Shown in pieces: positions 37,430-46,065 of a stretch of 64,000 bases of DNA. Under the pieces are notes generated by a model. The model did not search any database and was not told the DNA's origin. It saw only the letters and a list, made by a program, of their open reading frames with translations. Location: contig NZ_JACCFE010000002.1 in NCBI RefSeq assembly GCF_014256275.1, positions 1,364,001 through 1,428,000 on the forward strand, given 5' to 3'. The stretch's first letter is position 1. Each line of letters starts with the position of its first letter. The position numbers and the translations under genes were made by a program. The DNA comes from Rhodococcus sp. 4CII (lineage in GTDB: Bacteria; Actinomycetota; Actinomycetes; Mycobacteriales; Mycobacteriaceae).

Positions 37430-37579
37430 ACCGTAGCGTCCGCGGGCGAACGCAGGGTCGACCAGCGGTGGATTCGACGGAACGGGCGCGGGCGTTGTGG
37501 CGAAAACAGCCAGGTCATGGGCCTGTGGTCGTTAGGCTGGCAGTTCACGACCGTCCCGGGCCCGAGCAGAGGATCGCCA

Positions 37580-39190
37580 ATGCGCAGACATGGGAACCTG
37601 ACGACACTTCTGTTCGCCGTCGCGCTCGGCGGGTCACTCCTCACGGGATGTGGCTCCGATACCGGCGACTCGTCACCCTCCGGAACGTCCGACGCGAATC
37701 CCACGTCCGAGGGCTCCGCGCCGCCCAATCCGGGCACGGTCGCGGGCGTCGACATCCCGGACGGTCAGATCGACGACGCCGTGGGGCGTCTCGACGAACT
37801 GGCGAACGAGTTGATGGAGAGTTCCGGACTTCCGGGTATGGCGGTCGCCGTCGTCCACGGCGGGCAGACTGTCTATGCGAAGGGATTCGGGGTGCGTGAG
37901 GCGGGCACCGATCAGAAGGTGGACGCCGACACCGTGTTCCAGCTGGCGTCGATGTCGAAACCGGTCGGGTCGACTGTGGTGGCCCATCAGGTCGATGCCG
38001 GCGTCGTCGGCTGGGACACGCCCGTGGTGTCGAAGTTGCCCGGTTTCGCCCTCGCCGACCCGTGGGTCACCGAGCACGTCACGGTGGGCGATCTGTACTC
38101 GCACCGGTCGGGGTTGCCCGATCACGCCGGCGATCTGCTCGAGGACCTGGGGTACAACCAGCAGCAGGTTCTCGACAAGCTCCGGCTCGACCCTCTGAAC
38201 CCGTTCCGGATCACGTACGAATACACCAATTTCGGTCTCACGGCGGCCGCGGAGGCTGTCGCGGCGGCGTCCGGGACGGATTGGGCGACGCTCTCGGAAA
38301 AGATGCTCTACGAGCCGCTGGGGATGTCGTCCACGAGTTCACGGTTCGCCGACTACCAGGCCCGCAGCGACCGCGCCGTGGCGCACCAACTCGTCGACGG
38401 CAAGTACGTCGCCGACGCGGTACGCGACCCCGACGCCCAGTCCCCCGCAGGCGGGGTGAGCTCGTCCGTCAACGACATGGGCAAGTGGCTGGCGATGCTG
38501 CTGGCCGACGGAACGTTCGAGGGCAAGAAGATCGTGTCCCCCGAGGCGCTGCTCCCGGCCGTGAGTCCTCAGATGGTGTCCAGCCCACCGCGTTCGATGG
38601 ACAGCCGTCCGGGATCGTACGGATACGGATTCAACGTCTCGACCACCCCGGCGGGCCGGGTCTCCCTCAGCCACTCCGGTGGGTTCCAGCTCGGGGTGGC
38701 GACGAACTTCGTCGCGATACCGTCCGCCGACGTCGCCATCGTCGCCCTGACCAACGGGTCGCCCGTCGGAATTCCCGAGACCCTCACCGCCGAGTTCGCC
38801 GACCTCGTCCAGTTCGGGGAGATCCGCGAGGACTGGAGATCGTCGTACCGGCAGGCCATCGCACCGATGGACGAGCCCGAAGGCAGCCTCGTCGGCCAGA
38901 CGGCCCCCGCGAAACCGGCACCACCGCAGCCCCTTCCGACCTACGCGGGCACATACGTCAACCCGTATTGGGGCCCCGCCGTCGTCACCGAGAGCAACGG
39001 CGCGCTGTCGCTGCGGCTCGGACCCGCGGGGCAGACCTACCCTCTCACCCACTGGGACGGTGACACCTTCACCTTCACACCCAGCGGTGAGAACGCACCG
39101 CCCGGAAGCATTTCGAAGGCCACGTTCGCCGGCAACGGCGTGACACTCGAGTATTACGACACCGAAGGCCGGGGGACATTCGTCCGCTGA
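37580..39190 (+). CDS. beta-lactamase-family serine hydrolase lipoprotein
   Basis: The 536-residue extracytoplasmic lipoprotein has a signal peptide with lipobox LTGC (Cys24). The class C/penicillin-binding domain has SxxK at Ser124-Lys127 (SMSK), the YxN motif at Tyr215-Asn217 (YTN) and a third motif HSG in SLSHSGGF. A C-terminal beta domain of DUF3471 type follows after a Pro-rich linker near 440. Relatives are esterases, D-aminopeptidases or peptidoglycan enzymes, usually without beta-lactamase activity. I chose ATG 37580 because AGAGGA precedes it and the signal peptide begins there. Confidence 0.88.
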   Translation: MRRHGNLTTLLFAVALGGSLLTGCGSDTGDSSPSGTSDANPTSEGSAPPNPGTVAGVDIPDGQIDDAVGRLDELANELMESSGLPGMAVAVVHGGQTVYAKGFGVREAGTDQKVDADTVFQLASMSKPVGSTVVAHQVDAGVVGWDTPVVSKLPGFALADPWVTEHVTVGDLYSHRSGLPDHAGDLLEDLGYNQQQVLDKLRLDPLNPFRITYEYTNFGLTAAAEAVAAASGTDWATLSEKMLYEPLGMSSTSSRFADYQARSDRAVAHQLVDGKYVADAVRDPDAQSPAGGVSSSVNDMGKWLAMLLADGTFEGKKIVSPEALLPAVSPQMVSSPPRSMDSRPGSYGYGFNVSTTPAGRVSLSHSGGFQLGVATNFVAIPSADVAIVALTNGSPVGIPETLTAEFADLVQFGEIREDWRSSYRQAIAPMDEPEGSLVGQTAPAKPAPPQPLPTYAGTYVNPYWGPAVVTESNGALSLRLGPAGQTYPLTHWDGDTFTFTPSGENAPPGSISKATFAGNGVTLEYYDTEGRGTFVR

Positions 39191-39216
39191 GCCGAACTAT
39201 CGACTGGGAGAAGATC

Positions 39217-39645
39217 ATGAATTCGAATTCGCACGCACCGACGGGAACCACGCGGAACGCCGCGGATGTCGAGGTGGTTCGGGCGTTCCTGAACGCGCTC
39301 GTCGCCGGCGACCCGGACGCCGCACAGCAGTATCTCGACCAGGACATCGTGTGGCACAACGTGTCTCTGCCCAAGATCCGCGGCATCCGCTCCGTGATGC
39401 GCATCCTCAACGGCATGAGCCGGCCCGGTGTCGGATTCGATGTGCGCCTGCACCACATCGCGGGCGACGGAACAGCGGTACTCACCGAACGCACCGACGT
39501 CCTGATCTACAAGCGAGTGCGCAGCGAGTTCTGGGTGTGCGGCACGTTCGAGATGAAGGACGGCAAGATCGCCGTCTGGCGTGACTATTTCAGCAACCGG
39601 GACGTCCTGTGGGGCACACTCAAGGGAATCCTGCGCGCCTTCTGA
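39217..39645 (+). CDS. limonene-1,2-epoxide hydrolase-like protein
   Basis: The 142-residue NTF2-like (SnoaL/LEH) protein keeps the epoxide-hydrolase triad in position: Arg92 and Asp94 in ERTDVL, and Asp123 in WRDYF, matching Arg99, Asp101 and Asp132 of Rhodococcus limonene epoxide hydrolase. Hydrolysis of a hydrophobic epoxide is likely. It lies 26 bp after the serine hydrolase lipoprotein gene and may be co-transcribed. The substrate is unknown. It is convergent with phoH. Confidence 0.82.
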   Translation: MNSNSHAPTGTTRNAADVEVVRAFLNALVAGDPDAAQQYLDQDIVWHNVSLPKIRGIRSVMRILNGMSRPGVGFDVRLHHIAGDGTAVLTERTDVLIYKRVRSEFWVCGTFEMKDGKIAVWRDYFSNRDVLWGTLKGILRAF

Positions 39646-39730
39646 CGGTCCCGGTTCCGCCCGATGTCACCTCGGTCCACTACGACTGCACCGGTGCGAC
39701 ATCGGACGGATCACGCTGCGGGACTGCCGC

Positions 39731-41098
39731 CTACGGCGTCGGCCCGAACTCCTCCAGCATCTCCGTCACGAGCGCCGCGATCGGCGAGCGCTCACTGCGG
39801 GTCAGCGTGATGTGCGCGAAGAGCGGATGCCCCTTCAGCTTCTCGATCACCGCTGCCACACCGTCGTGACGTCCGACCCGCAGATTGTCGCGCTGAGCGA
39901 CGTCGTGCGTGAGGATCACGCGGGAGCCGGTTCCCAGCCGGGAGAGCACCGTGAGCAGCACGTTGCGTTCCAGCGACTGCGCCTCGTCCACGATCACGAA
40001 CGAATCGTGCAGCGATCGTCCGCGAATATGCGTGAGCGGCAGCACTTCCAGCATGCCGCGGCTGATGACCTCGTCCATCACCTCGGGGCTGGCGAGGCCG
40101 TCGAGGGTGTCGAAGACCGCCTGGGCCCACGGGCCCATCTTCTCGCTCTCACTGCCGGGCAGGTAGCCGAGTTCCTGACCACCCACCGCGTACAGGGGCC
40201 GGAAGACGACGACCTTGCGCTGGGTGCGTCGCTCCAGCACCGCCTCCAGCCCCGCCGTCAGCGCCAGCGCGGACTTTCCGGTACCCGCCTTGCCGCCGAG
40301 CGACACGATGCCCACGCTGTCGTCCAGCAGGATGTCCAGGGCGATCCGCTGCTCGGCCGAACGCCCGTGCAGGCCGAATGCTTCACGCTCCCCGCGCACC
40401 AACTGCACCCGCTTGTCGGCGTTCACCCTGCCCAGCGCGCTCGACGAACCACCCAGCAGCCGAATACCCGTGTGGCACGGAAGCTCCCGGGCCTCCTCCA
40501 GGTCGACGACGCCCTCGGCGAACAACTCGTCGATCGACGACGACGCCACATCCATTTCCGTCATACCCGTCCACCCGGACGGCACGACGTCGTGAGCGTG
40601 GTATTCGTCGGCGGGCAGACCCACCGCACCGGCCTTCACACGCAGCGGGATGTCCTTGCTGACGAGGACGACGTCGCCCCCCTCGGCCTCGAGATTCAAG
40701 GCGCAGGCGAGGATCCTGGAATCGTTGCTGTCCGTGCGGAATCCGACCGGCAGAACCGACGGGTCGGTGTGATTGAGCTCGACCTGCAGGGTGCCCCCCT
40801 CCGTGCCGATCGGCACGGGCTGATCGAGACGACCGTATTGCAGCCGGAGGTCGTCCAGCATACGCAGCGATTCCCTTGCGAACCATCCCAACTCGTGGTG
40901 GTGCCGCTTCCCTTCGAGCTCGCTGATCACGACGAGGGGAAGCACCACACGGTGCTCGGCGAACCTGGTGACGGCCCAGGGGTCGGACAGCAGAACGGAC
41001 GTGTCGAGCACGAACGTACGAACTGCCGAGTCCGAGGATTTCCTGGGTGCGGCGGACGAATGTCCGGCGCGGGCTGAGACGGAGCGTGAAGCAGTCAC
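39731..41098 (-). CDS. phoH2: PhoH2: PIN domain fused to PhoH ATPase
   Basis: The 455-residue protein has an N-terminal PIN RNase domain (FVLDTSVLLSDPWAV, then acidic residues at ILACALNLEAEGGDVVLVSKD) and a C-terminal PhoH ATPase with Walker A GKAGTGKS and Walker B VIVDEAQSLE. The mycobacterial homologue (Rv1095) is an RNA helicase/RNase expressed with a small upstream antitoxin ORF. GTG 41098 has a good AGGAG site 5 bases upstream. A TTG at 41170 in the same frame overlaps a short upstream peptide ORF (TTGA) and is the alternative start. Confidence 0.92.
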   Translation of the reverse strand: MTASRSVSARAGHSSAAPRKSSDSAVRTFVLDTSVLLSDPWAVTRFAEHRVVLPLVVISELEGKRHHHELGWFARESLRMLDDLRLQYGRLDQPVPIGTEGGTLQVELNHTDPSVLPVGFRTDSNDSRILACALNLEAEGGDVVLVSKDIPLRVKAGAVGLPADEYHAHDVVPSGWTGMTEMDVASSSIDELFAEGVVDLEEARELPCHTGIRLLGGSSSALGRVNADKRVQLVRGEREAFGLHGRSAEQRIALDILLDDSVGIVSLGGKAGTGKSALALTAGLEAVLERRTQRKVVVFRPLYAVGGQELGYLPGSESEKMGPWAQAVFDTLDGLASPEVMDEVISRGMLEVLPLTHIRGRSLHDSFVIVDEAQSLERNVLLTVLSRLGTGSRVILTHDVAQRDNLRVGRHDGVAAVIEKLKGHPLFAHITLTRSERSPIAALVTEMLEEFGPTP

Positions 41099-41166
41099 GT
41101 TGGCTCCTAGGTCTGCGTGGCACCCACGCAAACTCGGTTCGCTGGAACCGGTCCGTCCCTGGTGTG

Positions 41167-41220
41167 TCAATCCACACGGGGGCCGGGCGCCGGCCCCCTC
41201 GCACTGAGTGTTTCAGCCAC
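41167..41220 (-). CDS. possible 17-codon leader peptide upstream of phoH2
   Basis: On the minus strand a GTG at 41220 is preceded by GGGAGG at a spacing of 8 and encodes MAETLSARGPAPGPRVD before a TGA at 41167-41169. That stop overlaps, as TTGA, the first possible TTG start of the phoH2 frame. A GC-rich hairpin lies inside it. The ribosome site is better than that of many real genes here, but a 17-codon frame can arise by chance. Confidence 0.4.
   Translation of the reverse strand: MAETLSARGPAPGPRVD
41178..41198 (-). promoter_or_regulatory. GC hairpin in the phoH2 5' region
   Basis: GGGGGCCGG (41178-41186) and CCGGCCCCC (41190-41198) form a perfect 9-bp stem with a three-base loop, about 80 bases before the GTG start of phoH2. 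It could sequester or pause in the leader, or act as a weak attenuator. A shorter GTGTG/CACAC dyad adjoins it at 41161-41177. Confidence 0.5.
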
Positions 41221-41341
41221 GATCAGGACCTCCCGTACAAGCAACTTCCCCGCTGCCTGTTACCCCCGACGGTACTGCCAAACACGCCGGACGGCCGCGC
41301 GAGCGGCGGGCGTGTCGGTGAACATCAAGTTACGCGGAGAA

Positions 41342-41413
41342 GGCGCCTGCGGCGCCCGTGCGCCTTTCTGGTTGCTCCAACGACCAGAAAGGCGCACGAG
41401 CGCGAAGCGCCTA
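41342..41413 (-). repeat. TAG-anchored triple-hairpin element, copy 2
   Basis: Read on the minus strand it starts at the glyA TAG (41411-41413). Small hairpin 1 has GCGC stems with loop TTC (GAA on the plus strand, 41400-41410). The large hairpin has plus-strand arms GTGCGCCTTTCTGGTTG (41358-41374) and CGACCAGAAAGGCGCAC (41381-41397). Small hairpin 2 has GGCGCC stems with loop TGC/GCA (41342-41356). It fills the first 70 bases after glyA. Confidence 0.9.
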
Positions 41414-42706
41414 AACCAGGCGCCAGTCCTCGAGGCCCTCGTACAACGGGAAGTCGGCGGCGAGCTTCGACACGCGGGACTTCAGCGTCTCGACGTCGGA
41501 CGATCCGGCGAGCGCGGTGCCGATGACGTCGGCGACCTCGGTGAACTGCTCGTCGCCGAAGCCACGCGACGCGAGCGCGGCAGTGCCGATCCGGAGGCCG
41601 GACGTGACCATCGGCGGGCGCGGGTCGAAGGGCACCGCGTTGCGGTTGACGGTGATGCCGACCTCGTGGAGAAGGTCCTCACCCTGCTGTCCGTCGAGCT
41701 GGGAGTTGCGCAAGTCGACGAGCACGAGGTGGACGTCGGTGCCGCCGGTGAGGACGCTGACACCCTTGTCCACGACATCCGAGCCGGTCAGACGCTCGGC
41801 GAGGATCTTCGCGCCGGTCAGGGTGCGCTGCTGGCGGTCCTTGAACTCGTCGGTGCCCGCGATCTTCAGGGAGACGGCCTTGGCGGCGATGGCGTGCATT
41901 AGCGGTCCGCCCTGCTGGCCGGGGAAGACGGCGGAGTTGAGCTTCTTCGCCCACTCCTGCTTGGCGAGGATCAGACCGGAGCGGGGTCCGCCGAGCGTCT
42001 TGTGGACGGTGCTCGACACGACGTCGGCGTAGGGCACGGGCGACGGGTGCAGGCCGGCCGCCACCAGGCCCGCGAAGTGCGCCATGTCGACCCACAGGTA
42101 CGCGCCGACCTCGTCGGCGATGGAACGGAACGCGGCGAAGTCCTCGTGACGCGGGTACGCGGACCAGCCGGCGACGATGACCTTCGGCTGCGCGGCCACG
42201 GCGATCTTGCGGACCTCGTCCATGTCGATGCGGTGGTCTTCCTTGCTGACCCCGTACGACTCGACGTCGTAGAGCTTGCCGGAGAAGTTCAGCTTCATGC
42301 CGTGCGTGAGGTGGCCGCCGTGCGCCAGGTCGAGGCCGAGGAGCTTCTCACCCGGGTTCATCAGGGCCATCAGGACCGCCGCGTTGGCCTGGGCGCCGGA
42401 GTGCGGCTGGACGTTCGCGAAGTCGGCGCCGAACAGTTCCTTCGCCCGGGTGCGGGCGAGGTCCTCGACGACGTCGACGTGCTCGCATCCGCCGTAGTAG
42501 CGGCGGCCCGGGTAGCCCTCGGCGTACTTGTTGGTGAGCACGCTGCCCTGCGCCTGGAGGACCGCGCGGGGAACGAAGTTCTCCGAGGCGATCATCTCGA
42601 GCGTGTCGCGCTGACGGGCCAGCTCACCTGCCATGGCCTGGGCGACTTCGGGGTCGAGTTCGGCGAGGGGGGCCGTGTTGACGTCGGTACCGGGCACAGC
42701 GGTCAT
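41411..42706 (-). CDS. glyA: serine hydroxymethyltransferase
   Basis: PLP enzyme interconverting serine and glycine with transfer of a one-carbon unit to tetrahydrofolate. The 431-residue protein shows IASENFVPRAVLQAQGSVLTNKYAEGYPGRRYYGG, HGGHLTHG and the PLP lysine Lys236 in SSTVHKTLGGPRSG. It is the GlyA1 type (Rv1093). An ATG start is followed by a low-complexity leader of about 20 residues. It is 66 bp from the DUF885 gene upstream and is followed by hairpin element copy 2. Confidence 0.95.
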   Translation of the reverse strand: MTAVPGTDVNTAPLAELDPEVAQAMAGELARQRDTLEMIASENFVPRAVLQAQGSVLTNKYAEGYPGRRYYGGCEHVDVVEDLARTRAKELFGADFANVQPHSGAQANAAVLMALMNPGEKLLGLDLAHGGHLTHGMKLNFSGKLYDVESYGVSKEDHRIDMDEVRKIAVAAQPKVIVAGWSAYPRHEDFAAFRSIADEVGAYLWVDMAHFAGLVAAGLHPSPVPYADVVSSTVHKTLGGPRSGLILAKQEWAKKLNSAVFPGQQGGPLMHAIAAKAVSLKIAGTDEFKDRQQRTLTGAKILAERLTGSDVVDKGVSVLTGGTDVHLVLVDLRNSQLDGQQGEDLLHEVGITVNRNAVPFDPRPPMVTSGLRIGTAALASRGFGDEQFTEVADVIGTALAGSSDVETLKSRVSKLAADFPLYEGLEDWRLV

Positions 42707-42772
42707 CGAGGGATCTCCAAGCTGGATGCGGAAACGAATGCTCCCAGTCTACGAAGAACCCGTGAGCAGTAC

Positions 42773-43993
42773 CTAACCGCCCGCGGTGAGGTAGCCCTCA
42801 TCGGCGCGCAGGACGCTGGGAACGAGTGGCTCGTCGAGCAGGCGGCGGAACCGTTCCGACCGCTCCGCGCCGACGGGCACCTCGGCCAGCCAGCCGCCGA
42901 GCAGGCGGTACCCCTCCACGTAGGTGCTGGTGTACGCCCGCCACAGCGGCGAGGACAGGAAGCGCAGCGACTGCCGGGCCCGCTCGGGGGTCGACAGGCT
43001 CCACCGCTGGAGGAATGCCGCCACGTCGTCGTGGCTGCGGCCCTCGTCGTGCAGCATCATCGCCGCGTCCTGCCGCACGCCGAGCAGCTGTCCGGACGCT
43101 GCCGACAGGCGTTGCGCCTGCTCACCGTCGAATCGCAGACCGAGGTCGGCGTAGATTTCCTGCGCCCACAGCCCCCAGTCGGCGCCGACGATCGATTCCA
43201 GCGCGAGGTCGGCGAGGCCCTCGGCCATCAGGCACTGCGGCGTGTTGACGACGAACAGCGTCTGCTCGAGCTGTCCGGCGCCGACCAGTCCGGCTTCCTT
43301 CCGGCAGTGCTCGGTGTGGTGGCCGGGGTACGACTCGTGCGCGATCAGCCGCGGCAGGTTCGCCATGTGTTGTTCGAGATCGGAGTTGATCGCGACCTTC
43401 GACCGGTAGTCGCCGAGGTAGTAGTTGAACCCCGACCACGGCTTGTCGCCCACCACCTCGTACTCCACGACCTCCGAGTCGGGCAACACGTAGTGCTGCC
43501 GCACGAGGTCGCGGAGGGCGCTCGAGAAGGCGTCGACACATTCCTGCAACCGGTCGGCGGGAATCGTGTCCTTCGCCCGGTGGACGCGGACGCGTTCGGC
43601 GAGCGGCGCCGGTCCGGGCAGCACGGCGTCCATCTTCCGGTGCGCCTCCCGGTACTGCTCCTCGTCGCCGCGTTCGATGTGAACGTCGAAGTACGCCTCG
43701 ACCTCGTCGACGAAGCCGATGTCGTCGCCCGCGAACTTGCGTCCCGAGCATTCGAGGGCGCGGAGGTGGACGTCGAGGAACCGGGCACGCTCCTCGGACA
43801 GTCCCGCCGACGGCAATTCGGCACGCAGGTGCGCCGCCGTGCGCGCGAGGTCACGCGGATCGGGCTTCGGCGCGTTCTCCACCTGCCTGCGCAACGCGGG
43901 ATCGCCGGTGTACGCGTCGACGAATCCTTCCTCCAGCCGGTCGAAACCCAGCCCGAGCAGCAAGTATTCGCGGACGAACGAAACGGATTCCAT
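42773..43993 (-). CDS. DUF885 family zinc peptidase-like protein
   Basis: The 406-residue helical protein has the DUF885 signature HESYPGHHTEH, a variant zinc-protease motif in which HE and HH supply ligands, followed by a downstream Glu-rich GLADLALE helix. Related actinobacterial proteins are annotated as carboxypeptidase-like. It has no signal peptide, so a cytosolic peptidase is likely. It is upstream of glyA in the same direction, with 66 bp between, and divergent from coaA. Confidence 0.82.
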   Translation of the reverse strand: MESVSFVREYLLLGLGFDRLEEGFVDAYTGDPALRRQVENAPKPDPRDLARTAAHLRAELPSAGLSEERARFLDVHLRALECSGRKFAGDDIGFVDEVEAYFDVHIERGDEEQYREAHRKMDAVLPGPAPLAERVRVHRAKDTIPADRLQECVDAFSSALRDLVRQHYVLPDSEVVEYEVVGDKPWSGFNYYLGDYRSKVAINSDLEQHMANLPRLIAHESYPGHHTEHCRKEAGLVGAGQLEQTLFVVNTPQCLMAEGLADLALESIVGADWGLWAQEIYADLGLRFDGEQAQRLSAASGQLLGVRQDAAMMLHDEGRSHDDVAAFLQRWSLSTPERARQSLRFLSSPLWRAYTSTYVEGYRLLGGWLAEVPVGAERSERFRRLLDEPLVPSVLRADEGYLTAGG

Positions 43994-44070
43994 GCCGTCC
44001 GACCTTAGTCGCAGACACGTCTTCCCGACCCGCCGACAGCGCAGCCTGTGGCACCAAGCACAATCCGACT

Positions 44071-44163
44071 ATGCAACCGCTACTCGCCAGCGCGACGACG
44101 ACGGCAGAGATTCTGGGCATGGACCGCTCACTCCCCCTGGTACCCGAGTGTGAGCGGAACTGA
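44071..44163 (+). CDS. possible 30-codon upstream ORF of coaA
   Basis: The ATG at 44071 opens a 30-residue frame (MQPLLASATTTAEILGMDRS...) whose TGA overlaps the coaA start as TGATG. No ribosome site is seen before it. coaA itself also has only a weak site, so coupling from this peptide could help its translation. A chance frame remains likely. Confidence 0.25.
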   Translation: MQPLLASATTTAEILGMDRSLPLVPECERN

Positions 44164-45095
44164 TGGCGCGGACGAGCGAGTCCAGTCCGTACGTCGAATT
44201 CGACCGGAAGCAGTGGCGCACACTGCGTAAGTCGACGCCGCTCGTCCTCACCGAGGAAGAGCTGTACGGACTGCGGGGCCTCGGCGAGCAGATCGACCTC
44301 GAGGAGGTCGCGGAGGTCTACCTGCCGCTGTCGCGTCTCATCCACCTCCAGGTGGCGGCCCGGCAGCGACTGTTCGCCGCGACCGCGACGTTCCTCGGCG
44401 AGAAGCACCCCGACCAGCAGGTGCCGTTCGTGATCGGCGTCGCCGGCAGTGTCGCGGTCGGCAAGTCGACCACGGCGCGTGTCCTGCAGGCGCTGCTCGC
44501 GCGCTGGGAGCACCACCCGCGGGTCGACCTGGTTACGACGGACGGCTTCCTGTATCCGACGGCCGAACTGAACCGCCGCGGCATCATGCACCGCAAGGGC
44601 TTTCCCGAGAGTTACGACCGCCGCAAGCTGCTGCGGTTCGTCACCGAGGTGAAGTCGGGGGCCGAAGAAGTGGCCGCGCCGGTGTATTCACACATCTCGT
44701 ACGACATCATCCCCGGCCAGTATCACCTGATCCGGCAGCCGGACATCCTCATCATCGAGGGTCTCAACGTGCTGCAGACCGGCCCGCGGCTGATGGTGTC
44801 GGACCTGTTCGACTTCTCGATCTACGTCGACGCGCGGATCGAGGACATCGAGAACTGGTACATCCAGCGGTTTCTGGCGCTGCGGAAGACGTCGTTCTCG
44901 GATCCCGATGCGCACTTCCACCACTACGCCGGATTGTCGGATCGGGATGCGACGTCAGCCGCGCAGGAGATCTGGCACAACATCAACCGGCCGAATCTGG
45001 TGGAGAACATCCTGCCGACGCGTCCGCGCGCCACGCTCGTGTTGCGCAAGGACGCGAATCATTCGATCAACCGGCTGCGGCTCCGCAAGCTGTAG
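44163..45095 (+). CDS. coaA: type I pantothenate kinase
   Basis: ATP-dependent first step of coenzyme A synthesis. The 310-residue P-loop kinase has GVAGSVAVGKST at 92-103, the LVTTDGFLYP substrate loop, RKGFPESYD and the YxxP-like APVYSHISYDIIPGQ segment. Type I enzymes are usually feedback-inhibited by CoA. It is the Rv1092c homologue. A stem-loop follows immediately after its TAG. Confidence 0.95.
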   Translation: MARTSESSPYVEFDRKQWRTLRKSTPLVLTEEELYGLRGLGEQIDLEEVAEVYLPLSRLIHLQVAARQRLFAATATFLGEKHPDQQVPFVIGVAGSVAVGKSTTARVLQALLARWEHHPRVDLVTTDGFLYPTAELNRRGIMHRKGFPESYDRRKLLRFVTEVKSGAEEVAAPVYSHISYDIIPGQYHLIRQPDILIIEGLNVLQTGPRLMVSDLFDFSIYVDARIEDIENWYIQRFLALRKTSFSDPDAHFHHYAGLSDRDATSAAQEIWHNINRPNLVENILPTRPRATLVLRKDANHSINRLRLRKL

Positions 45096-45135
45096 GTGAG
45101 TGGCGAAGTGTGTTCAGGCACGCTTCGCCGCTCAC
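45096..45135. terminator. hairpin between coaA and the prenyl transferase gene
   Basis: GTGAGTGGCGAAGTGTG (45096-45112) pairs with CACGCTTCGCCGCTCAC (45119-45135) with two wobble or mismatch positions. It starts at the base after the coaA TAG and ends one base before the convergent gene's stop, so it fills the whole gap. Both strands lack a U-tract. Confidence 0.8.
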
Positions 45136-45136
45136 G

Positions 45137-45904
45137 TCAGACGCCGAACCTGCGGTGCCGGGCGGCGTAGTCGCGCAGCGCGCGGAGGAAGTCGACGCGA
45201 CGGAACTCGGGCCAGTACGCCTCAGTGAACCAGATCTCGGAGTACGCGCTCTGCCACAGCAGGAAACCCGACAGCCGCTGCTCCCCTGACGTGCGGATCA
45301 CGAGGTCCGGGTCGGGCTGGCCGGACGTGTAGAGGTGGCCGTCGATGCCGTCGACCGTGATCGATTTCACGAGTTCGTCCCCCGCCAGTCCCGCGAGAAT
45401 CTTTTCGCTCAGCAGAGACTGGACGGCGTCGGAGATCTCCTGCCGGCCGCCGTAGCCGATGGCGACGTTGACGTGGGTGCCGGTGCGGCCCTCGGTTCCG
45501 GCGGCCGCGTCGCGCAGTCGGCGCGACTGTTCGGCGGGCAGGAGATCGAGTGCGCCGACGATCTTGACGCTCCAGTTCTTGTCCGGGCCCGAGATCTCCT
45601 CGACGACGTCCGTGATGATCTCGAGCAGGGTGTCGAGTTCCTCGGGGTCGCGGCGCAGATTCTCGGTGGACAGCAGGTAGATGGTGGCCATCTCGATGCC
45701 CGCGGCGTCGCACCAGCCGAGCAGCTCGGAGATCTTGAGGGCGCCCATGCGGTGGCCGTGGCTGACGTCCTCGAAGCCGTTCTCCCGGGCCCACCGCCGG
45801 TTGCCGTCGCACATCACGGCAATGTGCCGAGGGTGCTGTAGTCCGTCGAGCCGCGCGAGTAGCCGACGCTCGTAGATGCTGTACAGCAGTCCTCGCGCAC
45901 TCAC
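45137..45904 (-). CDS. short-chain Z-isoprenyl diphosphate synthase
   Basis: Cis-prenyl transferase (UppS family) of about 255 residues. It closely resembles M. tuberculosis Rv1086, which makes omega,E,Z-farnesyl diphosphate for decaprenyl phosphate and hence cell-wall arabinan and peptidoglycan carriers. The catalytic Asp is in CDGNRRWAR (Asp33). The RTSGEQRLSGFLLWQSAYSE and FLRALRDYAARHRRFG blocks are complete. I chose the GTG at 45904 (MSARGLLYSIYERRLL); a longer frame to 45967 is poorly conserved. It is divergent from hlyIII. Confidence 0.9.
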   Translation of the reverse strand: MSARGLLYSIYERRLLARLDGLQHPRHIAVMCDGNRRWARENGFEDVSHGHRMGALKISELLGWCDAAGIEMATIYLLSTENLRRDPEELDTLLEIITDVVEEISGPDKNWSVKIVGALDLLPAEQSRRLRDAAAGTEGRTGTHVNVAIGYGGRQEISDAVQSLLSEKILAGLAGDELVKSITVDGIDGHLYTSGQPDPDLVIRTSGEQRLSGFLLWQSAYSEIWFTEAYWPEFRRVDFLRALRDYAARHRRFGV

Positions 45905-46012
45905 CTGGAGATCACCATGACACGCAAGACTACGCCGCAGCCGAACGTGATCCGCGACGGCCGTCACACAGCGCGCGACTTCCTGCTACCGACGGGTACG
46001 CTCACAGCACGA

Positions 46013-46038
46013 GCTAACCTACGGTCCCGTAGGTTAGC
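46013..46038. promoter_or_regulatory. perfect 12-bp palindrome upstream of the hemolysin III gene
   Basis: GCTAACCTACGG (46013-46024) and CCGTAGGTTAGC (46027-46038) are perfect arms with a two-base spacer, 28 bp before the hlyIII start and about 110 bp before the divergent prenyl transferase start. Size and spacing fit a TetR-type operator. No regulator gene is adjacent. Confidence 0.75.
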
Positions 46039-46065
46039 GCCACGCACAGCGAGAAGAGGTGTTCA

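Noticed and set aside
41165..41170. TTGACA on the minus strand at 41165-41170 as a phoH2 promoter -35
   Set aside because: No plausible -10 hexamer occurs 16-18 bases further on; the TTG is better read as the end of the leader frame or a start codon, although a promoter cannot be excluded.
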